Assembly (NCBI GenBank): GCA_937898715.1
Contig: CALEKA010000072.1
Coordinates: 1 to 21,253, forward strand
Source of the DNA: an uncultured Prevotella sp.
GTDB lineage: Bacteria > Bacteroidota > Bacteroidia > Bacteroidales > Bacteroidaceae
DNA length: 21,253 nucleotides
Direction: 5' to 3'
Below are positions 1 to 7,646 of the stretch, one piece after another; the stretch's first letter is position 1, and the number at the start of each line of letters is the position of its first letter. Under the pieces are notes generated by a model that saw nothing but the letters and a program-made list of their open reading frames with translations, was not told the DNA's origin and searched no databases. The position numbers and the translations under genes are program-made.

Positions 1-190
1 TAATTTTCGAAACGAATGTGTCCTACATTTTGAGCGAGGACGTTTGCAAGTCTATCCTAGCCCGATTTTCAATGAATAAGGTTTATTCTGACATGTTTAA
101 TATAGCATTTCCGATAGAAAAAAGTTTGAAAGTTTTTTAGGGGTGTGAAAGTTGGGTTATGTCTTTCCTACAGACAAAGAATTCTACACT
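1..190. other. Window edge, no assignable gene
   Basis: No recognisable gene or RNA was found here. One forward frame is open from base 3 to a TAG at 138-140 (about 45 residues, no start inside the window). It could be the tail of a gene beginning upstream, but the sequence is AT-rich, matches nothing I know, and a chance open frame of that length is plausible. Confidence 0.3.
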
Positions 191-253
191 GACTGCCTTT
201 CAGAGTTCTCTGACAGCCTTTCAGAGTTCTCTGATTATCCTTCAGCCTTCTCT
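191..253. repeat. 21-bp tandem repeat overlapping the 3' end of thiL
   Basis: Three head-to-tail 21-bp units lie at 191-211, 212-232 and 233-253. The first two differ by two bases; the third matches the second at about 15 of 21 positions. The third unit encodes the last residues and stop of ThiL on the minus strand. The other two lie just past the stop and stay in the same reading frame, because 21 is a multiple of three. Confidence 0.85.
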
Positions 254-1299
254 GCGAGAGGATTCCATCCCTGTGCTTTGAGGGCGAAAGAGTTGCCATC
301 ACGTGTGCAGAGCACTGTGCCCTCTTCGGCGGGGGTGATATGGCCAATCACCTTGACATCTTCTACGGTCTTGATGCGCTCGTAATCGGCAAGTGGAACG
401 GTGAAGAGCAGTTCGTAATCTTCGCCACCATTGAGGGCTGCTGTGTAGACGTTGAAGTTGAATTCTTCGGCAGTTACAGCAGTCTGATAATCAATGGGGA
501 TATGTTCCTCGTAGATGCGGCATCCCGTGTGGCTCTGCTTACAGATATGCATAGCCTCAGATGAGAGTCCGTCGCTGATATCCATCATTGCCGTGGGGCG
601 TATGCCAGCTTCGTGCAAGCGCTTGATGATGTCGCGACGAGCCTCGGGCTTAAGGAAACGCTCTATCAAGTATTCACGACCAGAGAAGTCGGGCTGGGCT
701 GCCGTTTCGGGATTGCCCTTCTGCGACTCAAATACGCGCTTTTCACGTTCCATAAGCTGCAGTCCCATGTATGCCGCGCCCAAGTTGCCGCTTACGCAGA
801 GCAAGTCAGTATTTTTCGCACCCGAACGATAGACTATCTCGTCCGCCTTTCCCTCACCGATGCATGTGATACTGATGGCAAGCCCCGTGAGCGAAGAAGT
901 AGTATCTCCGCCAACGATATCCACGCCATGGCGCTCGCACGCTAAGCGGATGCCTGCATAGAGTTCGTCCATATGCTCCACCTTGAATCTTCTGCCAACG
1001 GCAAGGCTCACGAGCAACTGTTTGGGTGTTCCGTTCATGGCATATACATCGGAAAGGTTTACCATAGCGGCCTTATATCCCAGGTGCTTAAGGGGAGTAT
1101 AAGTGAGGTCGAAGTGGATGCCTTCCATCAGCATATCGGTGGTGACGAGCACTCGGCGATCGTCCGACGGATCGGCGCTATACTTCAGTACGGCGCAATC
1201 GTCGCCCACACCGCGCAGTGTAGATTCGTTTTGCATCTTCATGCCGTCAGTAAGGCGGTCTATTAGTCCGAATTCTCCTAAGGTTGATATCTCTGTCAT
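235..1299 (-). CDS. thiL: Thiamine-monophosphate kinase ThiL
   Basis: ThiL phosphorylates thiamine monophosphate with ATP to give thiamine diphosphate, the last step of cofactor synthesis, in the cytoplasm. The 354-residue product is a normal family length. Expected motifs appear in order: VGDD at 31-34 and DMLMEGIHF near 55-63 (metal and substrate binding), NLSDVYAMNG at 81-90, VGGDTTSS at 129-136, DISDGL at 240-245 and NGGEDYELLF at 290-299. The start ATG is followed directly by the usual ThiL N-terminus. The gene lies 46 bases downstream of the barrel-protein gene on the same strand, with no clear promoter between, so co-transcription is likely. The last six residues (AEKAEG) and the TAA stop are one unit of a 21-bp tandem repeat, so this tail is probably not ancestral. 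Confidence 0.96.
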   Translation of the reverse strand: MTEISTLGEFGLIDRLTDGMKMQNESTLRGVGDDCAVLKYSADPSDDRRVLVTTDMLMEGIHFDLTYTPLKHLGYKAAMVNLSDVYAMNGTPKQLLVSLAVGRRFKVEHMDELYAGIRLACERHGVDIVGGDTTSSLTGLAISITCIGEGKADEIVYRSGAKNTDLLCVSGNLGAAYMGLQLMEREKRVFESQKGNPETAAQPDFSGREYLIERFLKPEARRDIIKRLHEAGIRPTAMMDISDGLSSEAMHICKQSHTGCRIYEEHIPIDYQTAVTAEEFNFNVYTAALNGGEDYELLFTVPLADYERIKTVEDVKVIGHITPAEEGTVLCTRDGNSFALKAQGWNPLAEKAEG

Positions 1300-1345
1300 T
1301 TTATCGTTGTACTCCTATATATATTGTATTCTCTATTAATATAGG

Positions 1346-1822
1346 TTAGAAGTAGAAGCCCAGACCTATACGCAAGCCGATGGTGCTCTTCTGTGAGAAA
1401 CTATCGAGCGACATCTTATAATATACGGAGGGCTCGATAGTGATAAATCGGTTAACGAAAAATGCATAACCTACTTCTAAGGGTATCTGCACGTCGTTGC
1501 TATTGGGCGTATAGTGTACATACTCTGCGCCGGCTCCCATAAACACGCCACACTGATCGAAGTAGTAACGAGCGCCTGCGCCTACTGCCACGTCGTTGAT
1601 TGCTTTTGTATGGTCATAGGTCACGTTGCCACGGAGCATGAGACAGTCTGACACGAAGTAGCCTGCTGTCAGATCGAGCCCGAAGCGGAACTTTTCGCTT
1701 GAACTATAAGAGAATCCGAGTCCTGACACGGATGCGCCCACATACTTGGTGCCTTGTTCAAACTGTGCATGAGCTGAGAGTACACCTGCGAGAAGGACGA
1801 TAAATAAGAGAAGTTTCTTCAT
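1346..1822 (-). CDS. Small outer-membrane beta-barrel protein
   Basis: A 158-residue protein with a clear Sec signal peptide (Lys-Lys n-region, hydrophobic core, cleavage probably after SAHA near residue 19). The mature part alternates polar and aromatic/hydrophobic residues in short strands (for example LTAGYFVSDCLMLRGNVTY) and ends in GLGFYF, a terminal aromatic typical of barrels inserted by the BAM complex. It resembles the general porin/OmpW-like 'outer membrane protein beta-barrel' group, with about eight strands. The substrate is unknown. It has a good upstream promoter (1901-1931) and probably forms a two-gene transcript with thiL, though no functional link to thiamine can be read from the sequence. 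Confidence 0.8.
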   Translation of the reverse strand: MKKLLLFIVLLAGVLSAHAQFEQGTKYVGASVSGLGFSYSSSEKFRFGLDLTAGYFVSDCLMLRGNVTYDHTKAINDVAVGAGARYYFDQCGVFMGAGAEYVHYTPNSNDVQIPLEVGYAFFVNRFITIEPSVYYKMSLDSFSQKSTIGLRIGLGFYF

Positions 1823-1900
1823 AATGAATGTTAGTGATGAGATTATTGATACCTATATAGATAGCGTCATTTCTCTGTGGAAAGCGGACGAGCTATTCTG

Positions 1901-1931
1901 CAAAGATAGGCTAAAACTAATGTTGGACAAA
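1901..1931 (-). promoter_or_regulatory. Bacteroidetes-type promoter for the barrel gene and thiL
   Basis: On the minus strand there is TTTG at 1931-1928, then 19 bases, then TATCTTTG at 1908-1901. This is a full match to the Bacteroidetes -33/-7 consensus. The predicted transcript would have a leader of roughly 70 bases before the ATG at 1822. Confidence 0.75.
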
Positions 1932-1977
1932 GCAAAAGCACGACATAGTTGCATTTTTCTGATGTAAATGTGCAAAT

Positions 1978-3081
1978 TCAATGATTTACAGGCCATGAGA
2001 AGAGGTTTTTCAAACGTGAGGGGAGCTTCGATGGGGGAAAACTCTGGCTTTGAAGCGCGAGTGCCACATGCCCCATGGTGCGTCGCAAATTGAGTTCAAT
2101 GCACGGATGAAGCACGTTGCCGGCATCGGAGCTTACCAACATCATATCTACGCCCAGCAAGCCCACGTAATGGCCGCCGAGGAGCATAGCTATCTGACTG
2201 CAGCAAATGCGCTGAAGCTGTGTATAGAGCGAATGAAAAGACGTCTTTTCTTCCGAAAGATTGCATTCTGAGAGCAGAGTAGTGTTCCACTTCGAGAAGA
2301 GGCGTTCTTCGAGCACAGACTGTGGTGCGACGGCATTGCCCAAATAGGCTCCAGCATCGTTTGTGTCAAACATTGATATGCCCAACGCTCTCACGCTACC
2401 ATCGGCAAGGGCTTCAAACTCGAGGGCAAAGTCGAGCACTCCCTCATAGCGAGGTTCTGCCTCAAACCCACCCTGCTCGCGCAGAAGCCTCCTTATGCGT
2501 CCTCGTGTAGAATCAGAGAGAGAACCCTCTACGCCAAACACGCCGCGTCCGCTACACGACCACAAACTCTTGAGCATCATGCTGCCATAGTGCTGCATGA
2601 GCGAATCCAGTTCTGCTTCTTCGCGAAGGATAAAGCTCTCTCCCACGGTGGCGATTCCCACCGCTGCCAACTTGCTGTGCAGAGCGGGAAGCAGTATAGC
2701 AGTACTCTCACGACTACTCAGCTTTCTCACCCACTCGATCTCGGCATCCGAAAGGAGCAGCCTTTCTGGGCATCCATGGCGCACAAGCATATGGCGCACG
2801 AGCGGATCCCATCCCCACGGCTCCACCCTATCGATTTGTTGCCAAAAGGTGGGGCGGAGCTCTCGCCAACTCACGCTATGGCAGCGAGCAAGCGCCATGT
2901 CCTCTCCATATTCATCCGAATCATCTGCCAGACACACATAATCATCAGTCCCTGCCCACAACATGGGTAGCACAGCCCACTCTGCCGATAGTCGGCGAGC
3001 TGTCTTCGAGGGGCAGTAATAAGGGCTTCCAGAGGCCAGGGCCTCATCGTGTGAAGGATTGAAGAGATAGAGGGTTTTCAT
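1978..3081 (-). CDS. Probable ATP-grasp protein of unknown substrate
   Basis: A 367-residue cytoplasmic protein with no signal peptide or membrane segment. The N-terminus (MKTLYLFNPSHDEALASG) is of a kind I recall from conserved hypothetical proteins of Bacteroidales. Two regions look like an ATP-grasp fold: MLKSLWSCSGRGVFGVEG at 169-186, with K171 and a glycine-rich turn as in nucleotide binding, and GLLGVDMML at 307-315 followed by CIELNLRRTMG at 327-337, where the E-x-N pair (E329, N331) fits the metal-binding ExN of ATP-grasp ligases. The frame stays open to an ATG at 3195, but the start at 3081 is preferred. The 38 extra residues are low complexity and would cover the divergent padR promoter and operator, and a TACCTTTG box sits just upstream of 3081. 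The acceptor substrate cannot be inferred; the family call is by eye. Confidence 0.6.
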   Translation of the reverse strand: MKTLYLFNPSHDEALASGSPYYCPSKTARRLSAEWAVLPMLWAGTDDYVCLADDSDEYGEDMALARCHSVSWRELRPTFWQQIDRVEPWGWDPLVRHMLVRHGCPERLLLSDAEIEWVRKLSSRESTAILLPALHSKLAAVGIATVGESFILREEAELDSLMQHYGSMMLKSLWSCSGRGVFGVEGSLSDSTRGRIRRLLREQGGFEAEPRYEGVLDFALEFEALADGSVRALGISMFDTNDAGAYLGNAVAPQSVLEERLFSKWNTTLLSECNLSEEKTSFHSLYTQLQRICCSQIAMLLGGHYVGLLGVDMMLVSSDAGNVLHPCIELNLRRTMGHVALALQSQSFPPSKLPSRLKNLFSWPVNH

Positions 3082-3086
3082 AGGTG

Positions 3087-3094
3087 CAAAGGTA
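3087..3094 (-). promoter_or_regulatory. TAnnTTTG box before the ATP-grasp gene
   Basis: TACCTTTG lies on the minus strand and ends five bases before the ATG at 3081. The -33 element is weak (GAAC near 3112-3115 instead of CAA on the plus strand). If it is active, the transcript would be leaderless or nearly so. Confidence 0.45.
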
Positions 3095-3169
3095 GTGCTT
3101 TTCTGCTTTCTGAACTTCCCATCGGAAGGATGAAATACATTTTTTTTGAGCAGAAAATGAAATTTTATA

Positions 3170-3190
3170 GTACTATGTCTTGCATAGTAC
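3170..3190. promoter_or_regulatory. Perfect inverted repeat, likely PadR operator
   Basis: Two perfect 8-bp arms, GTACTATG (3170-3177) and CATAGTAC (3183-3190), are separated by five bases. The -33 TTG of the padR promoter (3180-3182) falls in the spacer. PadR-family repressors usually bind inverted repeats overlapping their own promoter, so autoregulation is the natural reading. Binding is inferred. Confidence 0.6.
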
Positions 3191-3210
3191 CACAATAATA
3201 CATACTTTTG
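3180..3210 (+). promoter_or_regulatory. Promoter of the padR-pspC operon
   Basis: TTG at 3180-3182, a 20-base spacer, then TACTTTTG at 3203-3210. This matches the Bacteroidetes consensus and lies 32 bases before the padR ATG. Confidence 0.7.
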
Positions 3211-3242
3211 TGCCGTAATCCTAACACATAATCCTCGAAACT

Positions 3243-3599
3243 ATGAATGTAGACAATGCAAAGTCGCAAATGCGCAAGGGCATGCTCGAGTACTGCGTGC
3301 TTCTATTGCTGAGTCGCGAGGCCAGTTATGCCAACGACATCATAGGCCGTCTGAAGCAAGCAGAGCTCATCGTGGTGGAGGGTACGCTCTACCCGCTACT
3401 TACGCGCTTGAAGAAGGAAGGGCTACTGTCGTACGAGTGGAAAGAATCCCGGCAAGGGCCACCTCGCAAGTACTATGCGCTGACAAATGAGGGACGCTCG
3501 TTTCTCAACGGTCTGGACGATGCGTGGAACGAGTTGGCGCGCACCGTGATGCTGCTCAAGAACATGGCTCCGCAACTTCCCAATCAGCAAGAGGGCTAA
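3243..3599 (+). CDS. PadR-family transcriptional repressor
   Basis: A 118-residue winged-helix protein covering essentially the PadR domain. Residues 9-90 hold the signature: an N-terminal helix (KGMLEYCVLLLLS), the recognition region (YANDIIGRLKQAELIVVEGTLYPLLTRLKKEGLLSYEW), then the wing (SRQGPPRKYYALTNEG). The short C-terminal helix would serve dimerisation. Small PadR proteins of this type bind DNA as dimers and often respond to envelope stress or small molecules. It is the first gene of a pair with the PspC-domain protein 83 bases downstream, an arrangement common in Bacteroidetes. It probably represses its own operon through the inverted repeat at 3170-3190. The inducing signal is not visible. 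Confidence 0.9.
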   Translation: MNVDNAKSQMRKGMLEYCVLLLLSREASYANDIIGRLKQAELIVVEGTLYPLLTRLKKEGLLSYEWKESRQGPPRKYYALTNEGRSFLNGLDDAWNELARTVMLLKNMAPQLPNQQEG

Positions 3600-3682
3600 A
3601 CCGCAGTGGTACCGAATGTCCACTTTCGCTTCGAAAACCAACGCTTTTCTATTCACTTTATGAACACAACACCTACCTCATT

Positions 3683-5395
3683 ATGAAAAAGAATATTACC
3701 ATCAATCTATACGGCTCACTTTACGACATCGACGAAGATGCATGCAAGCTTCTCGAGCAGTATCTTGACAACATGCGTAGCTACTTCAACAAGCGCGAGG
3801 GTGGCGACGAGATAGCCGACGACATCGAGCATCGCGTGGCAGAGCTCTTCAGCGAACTCAAAGAGCAGGGCACGCAAGCCATCTCGATTGAGCATGTAGA
3901 GAACATCATCCATCGCATAGGCAACCCCGAAGAGATGGATAGTGAAACCGACGCCACGCTATCGGAAGAAGAACGTCCCACCCCCGACACCGCTCAAAGC
4001 GAAGCCCCAAATGCCGACAACGCAACCCAGACACAGACAACCACGGAGGGCAAACGCAAGTCGTGGCTCGGCAAGCGAAAGCTCTATCGCGACCCTCAAG
4101 ACCAGCTCTTGGGCGGTGTGATGTCGGGCATATGCCACTATTTCGGAGGCACCGATCCCCTACCCTGGCGTATTCTCATGGTGCTATTGGCCCTGAGTTC
4201 ATTCTCCGTGATGGGCATTATCTATCTGCTGGCATGGGCACTGATTCCTGCTGCCAACACTGCCGAAGAGCGTCTGCAGATGCAGGGCAAGCCCGTCAAT
4301 CCCGAGACCATCAACGAGGAACTGATGCGTCGTGCCTCTCAAGCCACCGACTACGTGAAGTCGCCCTCGTTTCGCCGTAGCGCTCGCAGCTTTGCCTCTA
4401 CGATGCTAAGCATCTTAGTATTTTGCTTCAAGCTGCTCTGCATCTTTATCATCGGTTCGCTCATACTCTGTCTCATGGCGGGCGCTGCCATCTTCATAGC
4501 GGGATGTGTGGAGCAGCCTCATGCCGACAATTTGGCAGCCTTCATCCACCTATCGCCCATGATCGTATGGTGGGGTTGGGGCGGCATCATCTCGGCATTC
4601 ATCTGTCTGGGCATCTTGCTCTACCTCTGCCTGCGTTCGCTGCTTAAGACGGAGAGCACGAAGCCCATCTCTTCGGGCACCGCACTTACGCTTACCATCA
4701 TCTGTCTGCTCACGCTGGCACTGAGCGGAGTATGCGGAGCTATGGCGGGAGTAAACTTCAAGAATGCTAAGCGCCAGTTTAAGCACACCACAGGCACCGT
4801 CAATGGCGTATACATCGCTCCCGAATCTGCCAATGACCTCTCGCTCGAAGGCTGGACCATCCAGCAAGCTGACAATTGCAACGAAGACGGATGGTATATC
4901 GATACCACCGACGACTTCACGATGAACGGACAGGGAGAGGCCTACATTCACTTCGACAAGGACGACGAGAGCCGCGATATGCACTTCCACGCCGAGAAGC
5001 ATATCAATCTGCCCGAGGGTCGCTACCGCGTAGACGTGCTTTCATCGATCGATGGCAACGGTGTATTTCTCAGCATTCCTGCTGCTAATATCAAGCAAGC
5101 CATCGCAGCCAACGGCCTTCGCGGGCAGGGCAACCTTGCCACGCTCGACTATAATGCGGTAAAGAGCCTTGGCATCCTCCCCGACACGCTTTCCACTTCA
5201 TGGTGGCTCCTTCACCAGCGCGAAGAGGTGGAAGACTGGACGCTCACGCGCACACAGAGCTTCTACCACCAGGGCGGTCAGCTCACACTCGTAGTCAACG
5301 GTTCACAAGGACGCGGTGCCGACGAGGCCGACGTGCTCTTGCGCGTAGTGCCCGAGGCAAAGGCTGCTGTTGCTGATAGTCTGAAGAATAAGTAA
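3683..5395 (+). CDS. PspC-domain membrane protein
   Basis: A 570-residue inner-membrane protein. Residues 1-90 form an acidic cytoplasmic domain (NITINLYGSLYDIDEDACKL, then DDIEHRVAELFSEL) common before PspC domains in Bacteroidetes. Residues 91-125 are a charged, Thr/Glu-rich linker. The PspC domain is at about 130-190 (KRKLYRDPQDQLLGGVMSGI, then a hydrophobic stretch). Further membrane segments lie near 240-274, 293-317 and 334-357, and 360-570 is a soluble, beta-rich domain, probably periplasmic. PspC proteins sense or counter membrane stress. The frame is open upstream to 3524, but that stretch overlaps padR and is not protein-like; MKKNITINL is the usual family start. It is likely co-transcribed with padR. 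Confidence 0.88.
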   Translation: MKKNITINLYGSLYDIDEDACKLLEQYLDNMRSYFNKREGGDEIADDIEHRVAELFSELKEQGTQAISIEHVENIIHRIGNPEEMDSETDATLSEEERPTPDTAQSEAPNADNATQTQTTTEGKRKSWLGKRKLYRDPQDQLLGGVMSGICHYFGGTDPLPWRILMVLLALSSFSVMGIIYLLAWALIPAANTAEERLQMQGKPVNPETINEELMRRASQATDYVKSPSFRRSARSFASTMLSILVFCFKLLCIFIIGSLILCLMAGAAIFIAGCVEQPHADNLAAFIHLSPMIVWWGWGGIISAFICLGILLYLCLRSLLKTESTKPISSGTALTLTIICLLTLALSGVCGAMAGVNFKNAKRQFKHTTGTVNGVYIAPESANDLSLEGWTIQQADNCNEDGWYIDTTDDFTMNGQGEAYIHFDKDDESRDMHFHAEKHINLPEGRYRVDVLSSIDGNGVFLSIPAANIKQAIAANGLRGQGNLATLDYNAVKSLGILPDTLSTSWWLLHQREEVEDWTLTRTQSFYHQGGQLTLVVNGSQGRGADEADVLLRVVPEAKAAVADSLKNK

Positions 5396-5502
5396 GGGGC
5401 TGCTCTGCCTAATCTTGCTGAAGACTGGTGGATGTGGCAATATTATAGAATGGGGGATCTCCACCCATGCTGAAAAGATTTTTATTTAATGTTTGTAAGA
5501 AG

Positions 5503-5540
5503 AAGGTCTTCCCATGCGATGAGCGTGGGAGGGCCTTTTG
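5503..5540 (+). terminator. Rho-independent terminator after the pspC gene
   Basis: A 12-bp stem (5503-5514 with 5526-5537, allowing G-T wobble pairs) has an 11-base loop and runs into TTTT at the base of the stem. It lies about 110 bases after the pspC stop and is the only good forward terminator nearby. The T-tract is short. Confidence 0.5.
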
Positions 5541-5558
5541 CTCGTTTAGGCATCCTCT

Positions 5559-5583
5559 CGCGTACGCGCATACGCGCACACAT
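5559..5583. other. Alternating pyrimidine-purine tract (Z-DNA potential)
   Basis: Twenty-five consecutive bases alternate strictly between pyrimidine and purine, mostly CG, with some CA, TA and TG steps. Such tracts can adopt left-handed Z-form under negative supercoiling. A degenerate inverted relative lies at about 6030-6056. No gene covers it. Confidence 0.5.
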
Positions 5584-5763
5584 CAGAGAGTTTTTCTCGT
5601 GAATATCCTGTATTCCGTCACTCATTATCGCAAAGCATATGATTATCAGGACATTTCGACGTGCATAAAGATAGAATTTACCTACACTCTTCCGTCACTT
5701 TTGCCTGCACTCGATAGGCGAAGGGCTATGAAAGAAAACAAGCTACTCCCCTTGATGATTACA

Positions 5764-5868
5764 ACGGGACCATAGGATAATTTTTACGAGACCATAGGAT
5801 AGTTTTCACGGGAGCATAGGATAATTTTCACGGGACCATAGGATAATTTTCACGGGAGCATAGGATAG
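5764..5868. repeat. 22-bp minisatellite, 4.8 copies
   Basis: Units start at 5764, 5786, 5808, 5830 and 5852 with an exact 22-bp period and share the core CATAGGATA. The seventh base of the unit is C in copies 1, 2 and 4 and G in copies 3 and 5. No open frame of interest covers it. Downstream (about 5897-5930) GTGTAGG recurs three times, a shorter degenerate array. Confidence 0.9.
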
Positions 5869-6060
5869 GGAAACAGCTATAGGAGGGAAATCTGAATGTG
5901 TAGGAGGAGTGTAGGCAACTGTGTAGGACGTTGGAAGACAGACACACCGCTTAACTTACTGATAGTCAGAACGTTTAGAAAGCATCAGTGTAGACAGTGG
6001 AGATTCCACAGACGGAAAATCATGGTAATGCGTGCGAGCGTGCGCGTAGGCGAGGGCAAT

Positions 6061-6091
6061 AAAAAAAGTGTACAGTTTGTACACTCTTTTT
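6061..6091. terminator. Bidirectional hairpin terminator
   Basis: Arms 6061-6074 and 6078-6091 pair over 14 bp with one mismatch around a 3-base loop. The core is GTGTACA/TGTACAC with runs of A and T at the outer ends. This gives a T-tract on either strand, so it can terminate both the plus-strand pspC side and the minus-strand DUF3298 gene (stop at 6376). Confidence 0.6.
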
Positions 6092-6120
6092 GCAGTTTCG
6101 AGAGCAGAGATTTAACTTTG
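6090..6120 (+). promoter_or_regulatory. Orphan promoter-like sequence with no gene downstream
   Basis: TTG at 6090-6092, a 20-base spacer and TAACTTTG at 6113-6120 fit the Bacteroidetes consensus. The -33 overlaps the terminator hairpin. No credible plus-strand gene follows; a transcript from here would run into the REPIN-like element at 6191-6360. Confidence 0.4.
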
Positions 6121-6190
6121 CACTCACAATAACTGATTTCACGACGTGCAGCTCTGATGAGAGGCACGGACGACTAATATATACAATTTC

Positions 6191-6360
6191 AGCCAATACT
6201 GGGGGCGACGCGTCCCCGCGTCGGCATCTCGAGCGAATAGTAAGCATTCAAATGGTTTTGGGGAGCACATTTTTACTTATGCCGACGCGGGGACGCGTCG
6301 CCCACAGTATCGGCTGAGAAGTATTCTCTCAATGCCGACGCGAGGACGCGTCGCCCACAG
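6191..6360. repeat. REPIN-like element A with an extra half copy
   Basis: A forward arm at 6191-6225 starts AGCCAATACTGGGGGCGACG and ends CGCGTCGGC. An inverted arm lies at 6281-6315, and a second, shorter inverted arm at 6333-6360. Every arm contains the 8-bp palindrome GACGCGTC. The 55-base stretch between the first two arms is unrelated to the spacers of the other two loci. The element ends 15 bases before the stop codon of the DUF3298 gene. No transposase is present in the window. Confidence 0.8.
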
Positions 6361-6375
6361 AACTATAGGGATTGT

Positions 6376-7431
6376 CTACTTCTTAAGCCACTTAGCAGCC
6401 TCGTCGTAAGTGATGAGGATGTTGATAGTGCCAGCGGCGTAGCAATTCTTCACGTAGGGAGGATAGGTAAACACGATGCCACACTCCGTCAGTGCAGGAC
6501 GCGGATACCATTTACCTTCGTACTGCTCCATCTGACGGCTTACGACGCAATAGTCGTCGGCATTAGGAGCAGGAAGCACTTCGGCTACAGAGGGCCAAGT
6601 CTGCTCATCGTGAGCTGCCTGCGGCCCCGTCTTCAGCTTTTCGCCCACGAGGGAGAACACCTGTGGCAGAGCTTCGGGCTTGAACACGTCGGTGAGTCCG
6701 AGCAGCGAGTCGGTACGCTCGTTGAGGGTGAAGTAGTAGTGGAAGAGTATGCCGTGAGCACCGCCGGTGTAGGCCTCATCCTCTATGCTATAGGTGGTAA
6801 GTCCCTTATCTTTCCACTGCCACACGGGGGTGATCGAGGTACGATAAGAGTAGCTTGTAGGGTTGTAGTCGAAGTTGCCTTCCTGAGCAGCCTTCTTCAT
6901 GTCGGCTTGATCGGCTTGATAACCGCGCTTCACGCTTTCCCATTTCGTCTCGAGCATCTTGCCCAGCGAGTTGACCTTCCACTTCAAGCGGTCCTCAGCG
7001 GGAAGCATGGCTGAGAGTATGTGGCTTGTCATCAGGCTATAGCCATTGCCCTTGCGCACCTCGCCATTTTTGTCGGCATCGGGGGTGAAGAGGGTGGCGT
7101 TGAACGAAACGCCAGCATTGGCATCGGCTGGATTTTGCAGCGAATAGTCAGCATTTTTCGTACTGAAGTCGCTGAGGAGCTCATCGTTGTAGGTACAGAA
7201 TCCTTCGTCTGCGGAGTCTACTACGACAGAGTCGTCTGCGGCAGCATCGTCGCCTCCTGCCCAGTCGGCGTCTTCGGAGTAGTCATCGTCCCATGCGCTG
7301 TCGGCCACAGCAGTGTCGACCGCAGCAGTATCGGGTTCTTCAGCCATGCGGCCAGCGTTACTATGCCCTTGTGCGGGGAAGGTGAATGCTAAGCAGATTG
7401 CAGCAGGCACCATGAGGATAATCTTCTTCAT
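6376..7431 (-). CDS. Secreted DUF3298 (RsiV-like) protein
   Basis: A 351-residue exported protein. Residues 1-22 are a signal peptide (MKK, a hydrophobic core, then FPAQG). Residues 31-77 are a very acidic, low-complexity linker rich in Asp, Ala and Val. The rest matches the DUF3298/DUF4163 arrangement: a beta-rich first half (about 95-215) and YTGGAHGILFHYYFTLN at 221-237, the most recognisable block of DUF3298. The same domain forms the lysozyme-binding part of the anti-sigma factor RsiV, but here there is no transmembrane or anti-sigma region, so function is open. An upstream ATG at 7470 would put 13 extra residues before the signal peptide and lies in the promoter, so 7431 is preferred. 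It has its own promoter and stands alone. Confidence 0.82.
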   Translation of the reverse strand: MKKIILMVPAAICLAFTFPAQGHSNAGRMAEEPDTAAVDTAVADSAWDDDYSEDADWAGGDDAAADDSVVVDSADEGFCTYNDELLSDFSTKNADYSLQNPADANAGVSFNATLFTPDADKNGEVRKGNGYSLMTSHILSAMLPAEDRLKWKVNSLGKMLETKWESVKRGYQADQADMKKAAQEGNFDYNPTSYSYRTSITPVWQWKDKGLTTYSIEDEAYTGGAHGILFHYYFTLNERTDSLLGLTDVFKPEALPQVFSLVGEKLKTGPQAAHDEQTWPSVAEVLPAPNADDYCVVSRQMEQYEGKWYPRPALTECGIVFTYPPYVKNCYAAGTINILITYDEAAKWLKK

Positions 7432-7459
7432 AATAGTAAACTTATATATGTATGGTTGG

Positions 7460-7490
7460 CAAAAATACAAAGCATATTCTGTTCGGCAAA
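7460..7490 (-). promoter_or_regulatory. Promoter of the DUF3298 gene
   Basis: On the minus strand: TTTG at 7490-7487, exactly 19 bases, then TATTTTTG at 7467-7460. It lies 28 bases before the ATG at 7431 and is a full match to the Bacteroidetes consensus. Confidence 0.75.
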
Positions 7491-7594
7491 GGAGAGAGGG
7501 AGGAATATTGCACTTTTGAGGAAGTTTTGACGAAGATATTTTTGGAGAAGAATAACATTATGTACACGCTGAACGTGTTAAAGTAGCAATAATG

Positions 7595-7625
7595 TTGCTT
7601 AAAAAAGAGAAAATTCGTACTTTTG
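7595..7625 (+). promoter_or_regulatory. Promoter of the symporter gene
   Basis: TTG at 7595-7597, a 20-base spacer and TACTTTTG at 7618-7625. The -33 lies inside a small inverted repeat (AGCAA at 7585-7589, TTGCT at 7595-7599). A second one, ACACG/CGTGT, is just upstream at 7564-7578. These may be regulator sites. The implied leader is about 190 bases. Confidence 0.65.
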
Positions 7626-7646
7626 CCACATTAAAGAGTTTGGAGT

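Noticed and set aside
3..140. Open frame of 45 codons at the window start
   Set aside because: There is no start, no recognisable motif and low complexity; it cannot be told apart from chance.
3524..3682. Upstream extension of the PspC protein
   Set aside because: It overlaps padR in another frame; the family N-terminus starts at 3683.
5467..5775. Open frame of 102 codons after the pspC gene
   Set aside because: It crosses the terminator hairpin and the Z-prone tract, runs into the 22-bp minisatellite, and has no domain or promoter. It is probably chance.
6150..6175. CTGATGAG followed by GGCACGG, reminiscent of a hammerhead ribozyme core
   Set aside because: The required GAAA segment and pairing stems are missing.
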